A stretch of 64,000 bases of DNA from DASUXA01 sp036378155 (GCA_036378155.1 DASUXA010000034.1:1-64000), one strand, 5' to 3'; shown: positions 26,430 to 36,499, counted from the stretch's first letter. Program-made: numbers and translations. Notes: generated from the letters alone by a model not told the origin.

Positions 26430-26915
26430 GTGAAGCGGCCCCGGATGACCTGGGCCACCGAGGAGAGCACGGCGGCAGGCATCTACGGGGTGATCGTGGG
26501 CGCCGCCGTCATGGCGGCGTCCCACGCCGAGTCGGCGCTCGCCCTGATCGTCTCGGTACTGGTGACCCTCGTCGTCTACTGGGCGGCGGAGCGGTACGCG
26601 CGGGTGATCGCCGAGCGCATCCACCGCGGCGAACGTCCGACCTGGCGACGCCTGGTCCGGCAGCTGACCACCGGCTGGGAGATCGTCACCGCCTCCGCGT
26701 TGCCGCTGGTCGTGCTGGCGGTACTGGACCTGCTCGGCGTCGGCGTCCGGGTGGCGGCGCTGTCCGCGCTGGCGTGCAGCACCCTGCTGCTCTGCCTGGC
26801 GGGGTGGGCGATCGGGCGAGACGGTCGGCTGAGCACCCGGGAACGGGTCGTGTCGAGCGTGGTCGCCGGACTGTTCGGCGTCCTCATGGTGCTGCTCAAG
26901 GCGGTACTGCACTGA
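26430..26915 (+). CDS. Four-helix membrane protein of unknown function
   Basis: 161 residues from GTG 26430; ATG 26445 is a possible shorter start. Four hydrophobic segments are visible: GIYGVIVGAAVMAA, LALIVSVLVTLVVYWAAERYA, ASALPLVVLAVLDLLG/ALSALACSTLLLCLAGWAIG, and VVAGLFGVLMVLLKAVL. A short amphipathic loop with HRGERPTWRRLVRQ lies between the second and third. No catalytic motif is seen. It follows the previous small membrane protein by 3 bases. Confidence 0.65.
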   Translation: MKRPRMTWATEESTAAGIYGVIVGAAVMAASHAESALALIVSVLVTLVVYWAAERYARVIAERIHRGERPTWRRLVRQLTTGWEIVTASALPLVVLAVLDLLGVGVRVAALSALACSTLLLCLAGWAIGRDGRLSTRERVVSSVVAGLFGVLMVLLKAVLH

Positions 26916-26995
26916 CAGCGCGCCCCGGAACCAGGGCCGCACCAGTGGTGCGGTCGCCGACCCGCCGACTGCTTCGCCGGTCGGCGGTCGAGTTC

Positions 26996-27385
26996 TCACT
27001 CGTCGGTGAAGTCGCCGCCCGACGTCGCGCCGGTGGTGGCGTCGCTGGTCGAGCCGCCCGCCGGGGTGCTCATCCCGCCGCTCGTGGCGTCCCCGGTGGT
27101 GGTCGGCGCCACGTTCTCGCCGGTACGCGGCGCGCGCCGGACGCTCGCCGGGCCGGCGGTACCCCCGGTCGTGGTCACCGCCCCGCCGCTGCGGGTCGGG
27201 CCGCCGTTGCGCAGTTCCTCCGCGTCGACCTGTACGTCCGCCGGGTCGCCGACGTCGTGTTCTTTCGCCTCGCGCACCTCGTCGGTCGGCGGTACGGTCA
27301 CCTCGTCGAGCACATCCGGGCCGTACACCCCGTGCGTGATCGGGTCCTGCTGGTCGTCGCGCCGTTCGTCGGGTCGGTCGTCCAC
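26996..27385 (-). CDS. Acidic, probably disordered protein of unknown function
   Basis: 129 residues from GTG 27385, chosen because AAGG of AAGGGG sits 7 bases upstream; GTG 27391 and 27424 are alternatives. The first half is rich in Asp, Glu and Gln (DDRPDERRDDQQDP, PTDEVREAKEHDVGDPADVQVDAEEL). The second is Gly/Thr/Ser repeats such as TTTGGTAG and ATTGATSGG. No signal peptide or membrane segment. The acidic half keeps a coherent, conserved-looking order, which argues for a real gene, but the function is unknown. Confidence 0.5.
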   Translation of the reverse strand: MDDRPDERRDDQQDPITHGVYGPDVLDEVTVPPTDEVREAKEHDVGDPADVQVDAEELRNGGPTRSGGAVTTTGGTAGPASVRRAPRTGENVAPTTTGDATSGGMSTPAGGSTSDATTGATSGGDFTDE

Positions 27386-27491
27386 GTCCACCCCTTGGCA
27401 GTCCGAATCGTTCCTTGCGTACACCCTTCCCGGCCGGCAAGCCGGACAAACGCCCCGACCGTATGGCCAACCGGCCTCTGACCTGGTACCG

Positions 27492-27515
27492 GCTGGTCAG
27501 CCCAGGTAGACCAGC
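27492..27515. promoter_or_regulatory. Inverted repeat upstream of citrate synthase
   Basis: GCTGGTC and GACCAGC, 7-bp arms around 10 bases. It ends just before TACGGT at 27519-27524, a possible -10 element, so a bound dimer could block the citrate synthase promoter. Confidence 0.35.
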
Positions 27516-27566
27516 GACTACGGTGACCTCATAGCGAAGGCCGAGGTGAGGGAGCTGAGAGCGCAC

Positions 27567-28850
<1,284 letters not shown>

Positions 28851-28870
28851 CGTCCGCCCTGCCTCGCGTG

Positions 28871-28903
28871 GTGGCCCGGCCCGACAACGTCGGGCCGGGC
28901 CAC
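28871..28903. terminator. Bidirectional terminator between gltA and rsdA
   Basis: Two perfectly complementary 15-base arms, starting GTGGCCCGGCC, around the 3-base loop AAC. It starts 20 bases after the citrate synthase stop and lies 78 bases beyond the rsdA stop on the other strand. No T-run, as usual at this G+C content. Confidence 0.8.
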
Positions 28904-28981
28904 TGTCGTTGGCACCCGGCTCGTACGCCACGTCGCCGGGTCAGCGCCGGGGTCACCGGTGCCGGGGTCACCGGCGCCGGG

Positions 28982-29833
28982 TCAGAACAGCGAGATGCCC
29001 GGCAGCGGTAGCGGCAGGCTGGGCAGGATTCCTCCGCTGCCGGTGAGCGGGGGCAGCGGCAGCCCCGGCAGCAGCCCGGAATTCGGGCTCGACGACGGCG
29101 CGCCGGGTGTGGGCGCGGGTGCCGGTGTCGAGCCGGCGCCCGGCGGCGTGGGTGTCGGGCGCGGTGTGGACGACGGTACCGGCGACGGCGCGGCGCTCGG
29201 CGGGACCGGCGCGGGCAGCATGGCGCGGACCGCCTCGACCTCGGCGCGCAGACGCTCGGCGGTCGCCGCGTCGCGGATCCGGCTGATCTCGGCGCTCGCC
29301 TGGTCGAGCAGCCGGGTCGCGTCGTCGTACCGACCCTCCTGGGCGGCCTGCCTCGCGTCGCTGATCGCGTCTTCGGCGGCGGCGGCGTGCGCCTGCTGCT
29401 GGTACAGCACCCGCGTCAGCCCCCACAGCGGGCTGTCCGGTCCGGCGTGCGACGCCGCGGTCGTGACCGCCGCGCCGCCGGCGAGTACCACCGCGGCTGC
29501 CGCCGCGACCAGCCGCAGCCGCCTGCGTGGGGCGCGGATCGGCACCACCGGCGCCAGGTCGCCGCCCACCGGCGCGGCGTCCGGGTCCGCCCCGCCGTCG
29601 GGGCGCACCGGCGCGGCGCCCGCAGCAGCCCCGGCGGCGCAATCCGCGTCCGCGAGGGCCGCGCCGCCGAGGTCTGCGGGTACGTCCTCGTCGAGGTCGG
29701 CGCGCCAGGCGGCGAGCAGCGCGGCGATCGGGTCGTCGCCGACCGCCGACTCGCCGCGGGCGAGCGCGTCGAGCAGCAGGTCGTCGGCGGCCAGCGTCGC
29801 GACGTCGGGAAAGTTGTGGACGGAATCGCTCAT
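28982..29833 (-). CDS. rsdA: Anti-sigma-D factor RsdA
   Basis: 283 residues. The N-terminus (DDLLLDALARGE near 18-29, then IAALLAAWRADLD) is the conserved sigma-binding region of RsdA. A single membrane helix lies near 108-125 (LRLVAAAAAVVLAGGAAV), followed by GPDSPLWGLTRVLY, another family hallmark, and a coiled region. The extracellular tail is Pro/Ser/Thr- then Leu/Pro/Gly-rich (LLPGLPLPPL, ILPSLPLPLPG). The protein would hold SigD at the membrane until regulated proteolysis. Its ATG overlaps the sigD stop (ATGA). Confidence 0.9.
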   Translation of the reverse strand: MSDSVHNFPDVATLAADDLLLDALARGESAVGDDPIAALLAAWRADLDEDVPADLGGAALADADCAAGAAAGAAPVRPDGGADPDAAPVGGDLAPVVPIRAPRRRLRLVAAAAAVVLAGGAAVTTAASHAGPDSPLWGLTRVLYQQQAHAAAAEDAISDARQAAQEGRYDDATRLLDQASAEISRIRDAATAERLRAEVEAVRAMLPAPVPPSAAPSPVPSSTPRPTPTPPGAGSTPAPAPTPGAPSSSPNSGLLPGLPLPPLTGSGGILPSLPLPLPGISLF

Positions 29834-30405
29834 AGCGGGACCTCGTCGAGGGTGGCGCTCGCCAACGACCGCAGTTTGGCCAGCGCACGGGACTGCGCCA
29901 TGCGTACCGCGGTCGCCGACATGCCGAGCACCGCCCCGACCTCGTCGGCGGACAATCCGACCGCGACCCGCAGTACGATGATCTCCCGCTGGTTGGCGGG
30001 CAGCAGGTTGAGCAGCCGGGACAACTGGCGCGCGGCGTCGGCGCGCATGGCGCTCTGCTCGGGACCGGGGTCGGCGTCGGGGTGCTCGGCGACCACGTCC
30101 ACCGGGAGTACCCCGCCGTGCCGCAGGGCGGCACGCTGGGCGTCGGCGATCTTGTTGGCGGCGATCCGGTACACGAACGCGGAGAACGGGCGGCCCTCGT
30201 CGCGGAACCGGGGCAACGCGCCGAGCAGGGCGAGGCACACCTCCTGGGAGACGTCGTCAGCGGTGGTGTACGCACCGCCGACGCGCCCCAGGTGGGCACG
30301 GCAGTAGCGCACCACGCCCGGCCGAACCTCGGCCAACAGCGCCTCGATCGCGTCGGGGTCGCTGCTGGTCGCCCGGCGGACGAGGTCGGCGTCTGGTGAC
30401 GTCAT
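29830..30405 (-). CDS. sigD: RNA polymerase sigma factor, SigD/ShbA type
   Basis: 191 residues, ECF-class sigma factor with region 2 (DDVSQEVCLALLGALPRF near 65-82, FSAFVYRIAANKIADAQR near 90) and region 4 (LPANQREIIVLRVAVGLSADEVGAVLGMSATAVRMAQSRALAKLR near 140-185). It directs RNA polymerase to its own promoter class; the mycobacterial SigD and streptomycete ShbA homologues are linked to growth-phase and housekeeping sigma expression. It is encoded just before its anti-sigma RsdA and divergent from the mce operon. ATG 30405 is the best start, though the GGAG before it is rather distant. Confidence 0.9.
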   Translation of the reverse strand: MTSPDADLVRRATSSDPDAIEALLAEVRPGVVRYCRAHLGRVGGAYTTADDVSQEVCLALLGALPRFRDEGRPFSAFVYRIAANKIADAQRAALRHGGVLPVDVVAEHPDADPGPEQSAMRADAARQLSRLLNLLPANQREIIVLRVAVGLSADEVGAVLGMSATAVRMAQSRALAKLRSLASATLDEVPL

Positions 30406-30538
30406 CGCGACCGCGCACCCTCTCCTCGCTCCGGCTGAGCGAACAGTAACCAGGACCAGCCGTCGGTACCAGTGGACACTTCGCCGCAAATCATGCCCAA
30501 AGCCCGCTAATCAGAACTATTTCGTCCGCTGTGGACGC

Positions 30539-30560
30539 GCGTGTTACGTCGCTAACACGC
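30539..30560. promoter_or_regulatory. Inverted repeat between sigD and the mce operon
   Basis: GCGTGTTA and TAACACGC, perfect 8-bp arms with a 6-base spacer, in the AT-richer divergent intergenic region, 63 bases before the mce ATPase start. The form suits a TetR- or GntR-type dimer. No regulator gene is adjacent. Confidence 0.45.
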
Positions 30561-30622
30561 CCGACGATATCGTTTCGATGTCGTCGGCACCGTCCGGCGA
30601 CGGCACCCCATCGGAGGACAAG

Positions 30623-31594
30623 TTGGGCGTAGAGGTCCGCGTCGAAGGGCTGACCAAGTCTTTCGGCGGACAACCGGTCTGGGCCGACGTGACCCTGACC
30701 CTCCCGGCCGGGGAGATCTCGGTGCTGCTCGGTCCGTCGGGCACCGGTAAGTCGGTGTTCCTGAAGACACTGGTCGGGCTGCTGCGCCCCGATCGAGGAT
30801 CGATCAATATCGAGGGACGCGACCTGACGCGACTGTCCGAGCGCGACCTGTACGAGGTGCGCAAGCTGTTCGGCGTGCTGTTCCAGGACGGCGCGCTGTT
30901 CGGCTCGATGAACGTCTACGACAACGTCGCGTTCCCGCTGCGCGAGCACACCCGGCTGAGCGAATCGCAGATCCGCGAGGTGGTGACCGAGAAGCTCGAC
31001 ATGGTCGGGTTGCTCGGCTCGGAACACAAGCTGCCGGGCGAGATCTCCGGCGGCATGCGCAAACGCGCCGGACTCGCCCGCGCGCTGGTCCTCGACCCGC
31101 AGATCATCCTGTTCGACGAGCCCGACTCCGGCCTCGACCCGGTCCGTACCGCCTACCTCAACCAGCTCATCGTCGACCTCAACCAGCAGACCGGCGCGAC
31201 GTTCCTGATCGTCACCCACGACATCAACACCGCCCGCACCGTGCCGGACAACATCGGTCTGCTGTACCAACGCCACCTCGCCATGTTCGGTCCGCGCGAG
31301 ATGCTGCTGTCCAGCGAGGAACCGGTGGTACGGCAGTTCCTCAACGCCCAGCGTTTCGGCCCGATCGGCATGGCGGAGGAGAAGGACGCCGACGAGTTGG
31401 CGGCGGAGGCCCAGTCGGGCGTGGAACTGCCGCCGCTGCCGCCGATCCCGGTACAGCTGCAGCCGTCCAACGGGCTGCCCCGCCCGGCGGAGCGACCGCC
31501 CGGCGAGTGGTGCCGACTGCACGGCGTCACCCCTCCCCCGGGCTCGTTCCAGCCGCCGCCGGTCGCCGCCGCCCGCCCCGCGGAGGTGAGCTAG
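30623..31594 (+). CDS. mceG: Mce transport ATPase (MceG/Mkl-like)
   Basis: 323 residues from TTG 30623, chosen because GGAGG lies 5 bases upstream and it gives (M)GVEVRVEGLTKSFG, the family N-terminus; ATG 30578 would add 15 residues. Walker A is GPSGTGKS, the ABC signature ISGGMRKRAGLARA, Walker B ILFDEPDSGLDP, and the switch His is in IVTHD. The C-terminal extension (GPIGMAEEKDADEL onward) is typical of MceG, which powers Mce complexes. Here, unlike in mycobacteria, the ATPase gene is inside the mce operon as its first gene. Its stop directly abuts the permease start. Confidence 0.92.
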   Translation: MGVEVRVEGLTKSFGGQPVWADVTLTLPAGEISVLLGPSGTGKSVFLKTLVGLLRPDRGSINIEGRDLTRLSERDLYEVRKLFGVLFQDGALFGSMNVYDNVAFPLREHTRLSESQIREVVTEKLDMVGLLGSEHKLPGEISGGMRKRAGLARALVLDPQIILFDEPDSGLDPVRTAYLNQLIVDLNQQTGATFLIVTHDINTARTVPDNIGLLYQRHLAMFGPREMLLSSEEPVVRQFLNAQRFGPIGMAEEKDADELAAEAQSGVELPPLPPIPVQLQPSNGLPRPAERPPGEWCRLHGVTPPPGSFQPPPVAAARPAEVS

Positions 31595-32368
31595 ATGGCG
31601 GCGCCGGTGACCGGGGCGCTACGCCAGTCCGGCTACTTCTTCGCGTTCTGCCTGGACACGCTGCGCGGGTTGTTCCGCCGCCCGGTACAGGTACGTGAGG
31701 CGATCGAACAGGCGTGGTTCATCAGCTCGGTGTCGATCCTGCCCGCCGCGCTGGTGTCCATCCCGTTCGGCGCCGTCATCGCGCTGCAGCTCGGCTCGCT
31801 GGTACGCCAACTCGGCGCGCAGTCGTTCACCGGCGCGGCGTCGGTGCTGGCCGTGGTACGCGAGGCGGGACCGATCGTGACCGCGCTGGTCATCGCCGGC
31901 GCGGGCGGTTCGGCGATCTGCGCCGACCTCGGGTCGCGCAAGATCCGCGAGGAGCTGGACGCGATGCAGGTCCTGGGCATCGACCCGGTGCAGCGCCTCG
32001 TGGTGCCGCGGGTGCTCGCCGCGATGCTGGTCGGGCTGCTGCTCAACGGCCTGGTCAGCGTGGTCGGCGTAGCCGGCGGGTACTTCTTCAACGTCATCCT
32101 GCAGGGCGGCACCCCCGGCGCGTACATCGCCAGCTTCCAGGCGCTCGGTCAACTGCCCGACCTGATCGCCGGCGAGGTCAAAGCCCTCGTGTTCGGAGCG
32201 GTCGCCGCCCTGGTCGCCTCGTACAAGGGCATCACCGCCAAGGGCGGACCGAAGGGCGTCGGCGACGCGGTGAACCAGAGCGTGGTCATCACCTTCATGT
32301 TGCTGTTCGCGCTGAACTTCGTGATGACCGCGATCTACTTCCAGATCGTGCCGCAGAAGGGTGCGTGA
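31595..32368 (+). CDS. yrbEA: MlaE-family permease YrbEA
   Basis: 257 residues with five to six membrane helices and the MlaE permease core: VREAGPIVTALVIAGAGGSAICADLGSRKIREELDAMQVLGIDP near 85-128, with the EQ-like coupling region. It forms half of the membrane channel of the Mce importer. GGAGGTGAG precedes ATG 31595, which starts right after the ATPase stop; the second permease follows 6 bases after its end. Confidence 0.93.
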   Translation: MAAPVTGALRQSGYFFAFCLDTLRGLFRRPVQVREAIEQAWFISSVSILPAALVSIPFGAVIALQLGSLVRQLGAQSFTGAASVLAVVREAGPIVTALVIAGAGGSAICADLGSRKIREELDAMQVLGIDPVQRLVVPRVLAAMLVGLLLNGLVSVVGVAGGYFFNVILQGGTPGAYIASFQALGQLPDLIAGEVKALVFGAVAALVASYKGITAKGGPKGVGDAVNQSVVITFMLLFALNFVMTAIYFQIVPQKGA

Positions 32369-32374
32369 GGCGCG

Positions 32375-33172
32375 ATGCTGCGCATACTTGACGACCTCGG
32401 CGCCCAACTCCTGTTCTACCTGCGCTCGTTCGCCTGGGTGCCGCGCACCCTGCGGCGCTACCAGCGCGAGGTGGTGCGGCTGCTGGCGGAGGTCAGCTTC
32501 GGCACCGGCGCGCTCGCCGTGATCGGCGGCACCGTCGGCGTCATCTCGTTCATGACGTTCTTCACCGGTACCGAGGTCGGGCTGCAGGGCTACCAGGCGC
32601 TCAACCAGATCGGCAGCAGCGCGTTCACCGGATTCGTGTCGGCGTACTTCAACACCCGCGAGATCTCCCCGCTGGTCGCGGCGCTCGCCCTGTCGGCGAC
32701 CGTGGGCTGCGGGTTCACCGCGCAACTCGGCGCCATGCGGATCAGCGAGGAGGTCGACGCGCTCGAGGTGATGGCGGTACCGTCGCTGCCCTTCCTGGTG
32801 ACCACCCGGATGATCGCCGGGTTCGTCGCCGTCATCCCGCTGTACGTCATCGGGCTGCTGTCCAGCTATTTGGCGACCCGCACCATGGCGACGGTCTACT
32901 TCGGTCAGTCCGCCGGCACCTACGACTACTACTTCCACCTGTTCCTGCCGCCGCAGGACGTGTTGTGGTCGTTCGGCAAGGTCCTGGTGTTCAGCCTGGT
33001 GGTGGTGCTGGTGCACTGCTACTACGGGTACCACGCCACCGGCGGCCCGGCCGGCGTGGGCGTCGCGGTCGGCCGCGCGGTGCGCCTGGCCATCGTCGCG
33101 GTCAACGTCATCGACTTCTTCCTGTCGCTCGCCATCTGGGGAGCGACCACCACCGTCCGGATCGCGGGGTGA
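32375..33172 (+). CDS. yrbEB: MlaE-family permease YrbEB
   Basis: 265 residues. The core NTREISPLVAALALSATVGCGFTAQLGAMRISEEVDALEVM near 92-132 corresponds to the coupling region of YrbEA but is divergent, as expected for a heterodimeric permease. About six membrane helices. It pairs with YrbEA and the MceG ATPase. Its stop overlaps a possible GTG start of mceA. Confidence 0.92.
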   Translation: MLRILDDLGAQLLFYLRSFAWVPRTLRRYQREVVRLLAEVSFGTGALAVIGGTVGVISFMTFFTGTEVGLQGYQALNQIGSSAFTGFVSAYFNTREISPLVAALALSATVGCGFTAQLGAMRISEEVDALEVMAVPSLPFLVTTRMIAGFVAVIPLYVIGLLSSYLATRTMATVYFGQSAGTYDYYFHLFLPPQDVLWSFGKVLVFSLVVVLVHCYYGYHATGGPAGVGVAVGRAVRLAIVAVNVIDFFLSLAIWGATTTVRIAG

Positions 33173-33174
33173 GC

Positions 33175-34488
33175 ATGACCAACGGTTCGCCCATCGCCCG
33201 GCGCCTGCTCGGGCTGGGTTTCGTCGTGGCGCTGGCCGCCGCGCTGTCGCTGTCCGTGCTGACGTACCGGAAGGCGTTCACCCCGGTCGAGTGGGTGACG
33301 CTGCACGCCAGCCACACCGGGATGCAGCTCAACGAGGGCGCTGAGGTGAAGATGCGCGGCGTGGTGGTCGGCGAGGTCCGCTCGATCAGCGCGGACGGGC
33401 ACAACGCGACCCTGCGCCTCGCGCTCGACCCGAAGGCAGCCGCGCTGATCCCCGCCAACGTCACCGCCCGGCTGCTGCCGAAGACGCTGTTCGGGGAGAA
33501 GTACGTGGCGCTGGTCCCGCCCGCGCAGTCCTCGCCGTACCCGATCAGGTCCGGCGCGGTGATCGACGAGGATCGCAGCCTGGACGCGATCGAACTGGAG
33601 CGGGTGCTCAACGAGACCCTCGACATGCTGCAGGCGATCCAGCCGGACAAGCTCGCCGCCACGCTCGGCTCGCTCGCCTACGCGCTGCGGGGTCGGGGCG
33701 AGACGCTCGGACAGGACATCGTCACCGCCGACTCGTACCTCAAGGCGATGAACGCGCAGATGCCGACCCTGCAGCACGACGTGAAAGCCCTGGCGGACGT
33801 GCTGTCGACGTACGACGGGGCGATGCCCGACCTGCTGTCGCTGCTGCGCGACGCGACGGTGACCGCGCGTACCGTCAGCGACCAGCGCGACCAGCTCGCC
33901 GCGTTCCTGGCGAACACCACCGACCTCGGCGACGACACGCGACTGTTCCTCGACCGGTACGGCGACCGGCTGATCCAGCTCGGCAAGGTGAGCCGACCCG
34001 TGCTCGACGTGCTCGCCGCGTACTCGCCGAATTACCCCTGCCTGCTGCGCGGCGCCCTGGCCCTGCAGCCGAACGTCGAGGACGTGTTCGCCAGCGGCGC
34101 GATGCACATCACCCTGGAGACGACCAGGGACAACGGCAAGTACGAGCCGGGGCGCGACGCGCCGAGGTACGGGGCGACCAACGGCCCGTACTGCGCGGAA
34201 CTGCCCAACCCGCCGGTGCCCGCGCCCGAGTACCCGGTCAACGACGGGTACGACCACAAGGGCGGCAGCCGCACCCCGACCCCGCCGCTGTCGGTCGGCG
34301 CGCTGATCAGCCCGAGCGCGCTGGCGCTGAACGACCCGACCATGGGGTACGCCGGCACCGCCGAGGAACAGGCGCTGGTCAAGCCGCTGCTGGCCGCGAC
34401 CGCCGGGGTGCCGGCCGACCAGGTACCGGACGTCGCCGTCCTGCTGTGGGGACCGCTGCTGCGCGGATCGGTGGTGAACGTGACATGA
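33175..34488 (+). CDS. mceA: Mce family protein MceA
   Basis: 437 residues from ATG 33175; GTG 33169, overlapping the previous stop, is also possible. An uncleaved N-terminal membrane helix (LLGLGFVVALAAALSLSVL) is followed by the MCE/MlaD domain near 40-120 (GMQLNEGAEVKMRGVVVGEV) and a long helical region. The C-terminal part, near 290-437, has paired Cys (NYPCLLRG, PYCAELP) and prolines. MceA-F subunits form the periplasmic hexameric tube that shuttles lipids to the permease. The cargo here (sterols, fatty acids or others) is unknown. Confidence 0.92.
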   Translation: MTNGSPIARRLLGLGFVVALAAALSLSVLTYRKAFTPVEWVTLHASHTGMQLNEGAEVKMRGVVVGEVRSISADGHNATLRLALDPKAAALIPANVTARLLPKTLFGEKYVALVPPAQSSPYPIRSGAVIDEDRSLDAIELERVLNETLDMLQAIQPDKLAATLGSLAYALRGRGETLGQDIVTADSYLKAMNAQMPTLQHDVKALADVLSTYDGAMPDLLSLLRDATVTARTVSDQRDQLAAFLANTTDLGDDTRLFLDRYGDRLIQLGKVSRPVLDVLAAYSPNYPCLLRGALALQPNVEDVFASGAMHITLETTRDNGKYEPGRDAPRYGATNGPYCAELPNPPVPAPEYPVNDGYDHKGGSRTPTPPLSVGALISPSALALNDPTMGYAGTAEEQALVKPLLAATAGVPADQVPDVAVLLWGPLLRGSVVNVT

Positions 34489-35516
34489 GAAGGACCCCGG
34501 TACGCCCGCTGGTCAAGCTGCTGCTGTTCGCCACCGTCACGGTGGTGCTCACCGGCATCCTCGCGCAGACCCTCGGCTCGCTGTTCCTCACCGGGGGCAC
34601 CGTCTACCGTGCCCGGTTCACCGACGTCACCGGGGTGCTCGTCGGCGACGACGTACGCATCGCCGGGGTGAAGGTCGGGCAGGTCAGCGCGGTGCGCCTG
34701 GTGGACGACGGGGTGGCCGAGCTGTCCCTGCGGGTACGGTCGGACATCCCGCTGGACAGCGGGGTGCGCGCGAAGGTCCGGTACCGCAACATCGTCGGAC
34801 AGCGGTACGTCGCGCTGAGCGAGGGACCGGCGACCGGGCACCGGCTGCGCCCGAACCAGGTGATCCCGCTCAGCCAGACCACTCCGGCGCTGGACCTGAC
34901 CGTGCTGTTCAACGGCTTCCGACCGCTGTTCACCGCGCTCAGCCCGCAGGACGTGAACAAGCTGGCGTACGAGCTGATCCAGGTACTGCAGGGCGAGGGC
35001 GGCACCATGGCCGGCCTGTTGCAGCACACCGCGTCGCTGACCACCACGCTCGCGGACCGCGACGAGGTGATCGGCCGGGTCATCACCAACCTGAACACGG
35101 TCCTGGGCACCCTCGACAGCCGCGACCAGGAGCTGGACCAGACGATCAAGCAGCTCCAGCTGCTCGTCTCCGGTCTGGCCGCCGACCGCACCTCGATCGG
35201 CAACGCCCTGGTCAGCATCGGCGACCTGAGCGACGCGACCGCCGGTCTGCTGCGCGACTCGCGACCGGCGCTCAAGCAGGACGTCGACCTGATCGGCAAG
35301 CTGTCCGCCACCCTCAACGACAACAGCGCCCAGATCGACCGGACGCTGAGCACGCTGCCGGGGCGGTACGGGGGGCTGGCGCACGTCGCCTCGTACGGCT
35401 CGTGGCTGAACTTCTTCCTCTGCGACTTCGACGGGCAGGTCGCCGTGCCCGGTGTCGGCGAGGTGAACCCGACGACGTTCACCTCGAACGCGGCGCGCTG
35501 CCAGGGAGGTGGCTGA
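34485..35516 (+). CDS. mceB: Mce family protein MceB
   Basis: 343 residues. Membrane helix at 9-30, MCE domain near 40-115 with the diagnostic DDVRIAGVKVGQV, and a helical needle region with regularly spaced TLADRDEVIGRVITNLN and DLSDATAGLL segments. It ends in a short domain with NFFLCDFDGQV and a C-terminal Cys. ATG 34485 overlaps the mceA stop (ATGA). Confidence 0.92.
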   Translation: MRRTPVRPLVKLLLFATVTVVLTGILAQTLGSLFLTGGTVYRARFTDVTGVLVGDDVRIAGVKVGQVSAVRLVDDGVAELSLRVRSDIPLDSGVRAKVRYRNIVGQRYVALSEGPATGHRLRPNQVIPLSQTTPALDLTVLFNGFRPLFTALSPQDVNKLAYELIQVLQGEGGTMAGLLQHTASLTTTLADRDEVIGRVITNLNTVLGTLDSRDQELDQTIKQLQLLVSGLAADRTSIGNALVSIGDLSDATAGLLRDSRPALKQDVDLIGKLSATLNDNSAQIDRTLSTLPGRYGGLAHVASYGSWLNFFLCDFDGQVAVPGVGEVNPTTFTSNAARCQGGG

Positions 35517-36499
35517 TGAAGCCGTTCGCTGAACGCAACCCGGTCGTCGTCGGGGCGGTCGGGCTGGCGGTCCTGGCGGGCGCGGTGTTCGCCGCGTTCA
35601 ACGTCGAGGACCTGCCGCTGATCGGCGGCGGTACCACGTACCGGGCGGCGTTCCGGGACGCCAGCGGGCTGGAGGTCGGCAACGAGGTACGCATCGCCGG
35701 GGTGAAGGTCGGTAAGGTCACCGACATCGGACTGGCGCACGTGTCCCGGGACCCGTACGTGCGGGTGACCTTCCGCATCAATCCGGGTCAGGTGGCGCTG
35801 GGGCGGGACACCGAGGCGACGATCCGGATCAAGACGGTGCTCGGGCAGAAGTACCTGGCGCTCGACCCGTCCGGTCCCGGTGAGCTCAAGCCCGGTCAGG
35901 AGATCCCGCTGGAGCACACCGCCTCGCCGTTCGACGTGATGCAGGCGGTCAACGGACTGGCGGACACCCTCGACCAGATCGACACGCAGCAGCTCGGTCA
36001 GGCGTTCACGGTGCTGTCCCAGGCGTTCGCCGACACCCCGGCGAGCGTGCGCTCGTCGCTGACCGGACTGTCCAAGCTGTCCAGCGCGGTCGCCGACCGC
36101 GACGCCGAGCTGCGCGAACTGCTCGCCCGCGCGCACCGGGTCACCGACGTGGTAGCCCAGCGCGACGACGAGTTCCGCAAGCTGATCACCGACGCCAATC
36201 TGCTGTTGGACGAGGTCGCCAAGCGCCGCGACGCGATCCACAAGCTGCTGCTGGCGACCAACGACCTGGCGACCGAGCTGTCCGGTCTGGTCGCCGACAA
36301 CCGCGCCCAGCTCGAACCGGCGCTGCGCCAGTTGCGGGGCGTCGTGGAGCTGCTGCAACGCGACCGCACGAAGTTGGAGGACACGCTCAAGGCGATGGTT
36401 CCGTTCGTCGACGCGTTCGCCAACGTCACCGGCAACGGACGGTGGTTCGACTCGTACGTCAGCGGGCTGACCCAGCCCTGGACGCCTGGAGGTCGCTGA
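35516..36499 (+). CDS. mceC: Mce family protein MceC
   Basis: 327 residues. Signal-anchor helix at 9-27, MCE domain near 36-115 (GNEVRIAGVKVGKVTDIG, KTVLGQKYLAL), then a long alpha-helical part. It lacks the Cys/Pro-rich tail of MceA and MceB. The start shares one base with the mceB stop (TGATG) and its stop overlaps the mceD start in the same way. GGGAGG lies upstream of ATG 35516. Confidence 0.92.
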   Translation: MKPFAERNPVVVGAVGLAVLAGAVFAAFNVEDLPLIGGGTTYRAAFRDASGLEVGNEVRIAGVKVGKVTDIGLAHVSRDPYVRVTFRINPGQVALGRDTEATIRIKTVLGQKYLALDPSGPGELKPGQEIPLEHTASPFDVMQAVNGLADTLDQIDTQQLGQAFTVLSQAFADTPASVRSSLTGLSKLSSAVADRDAELRELLARAHRVTDVVAQRDDEFRKLITDANLLLDEVAKRRDAIHKLLLATNDLATELSGLVADNRAQLEPALRQLRGVVELLQRDRTKLEDTLKAMVPFVDAFANVTGNGRWFDSYVSGLTQPWTPGGR

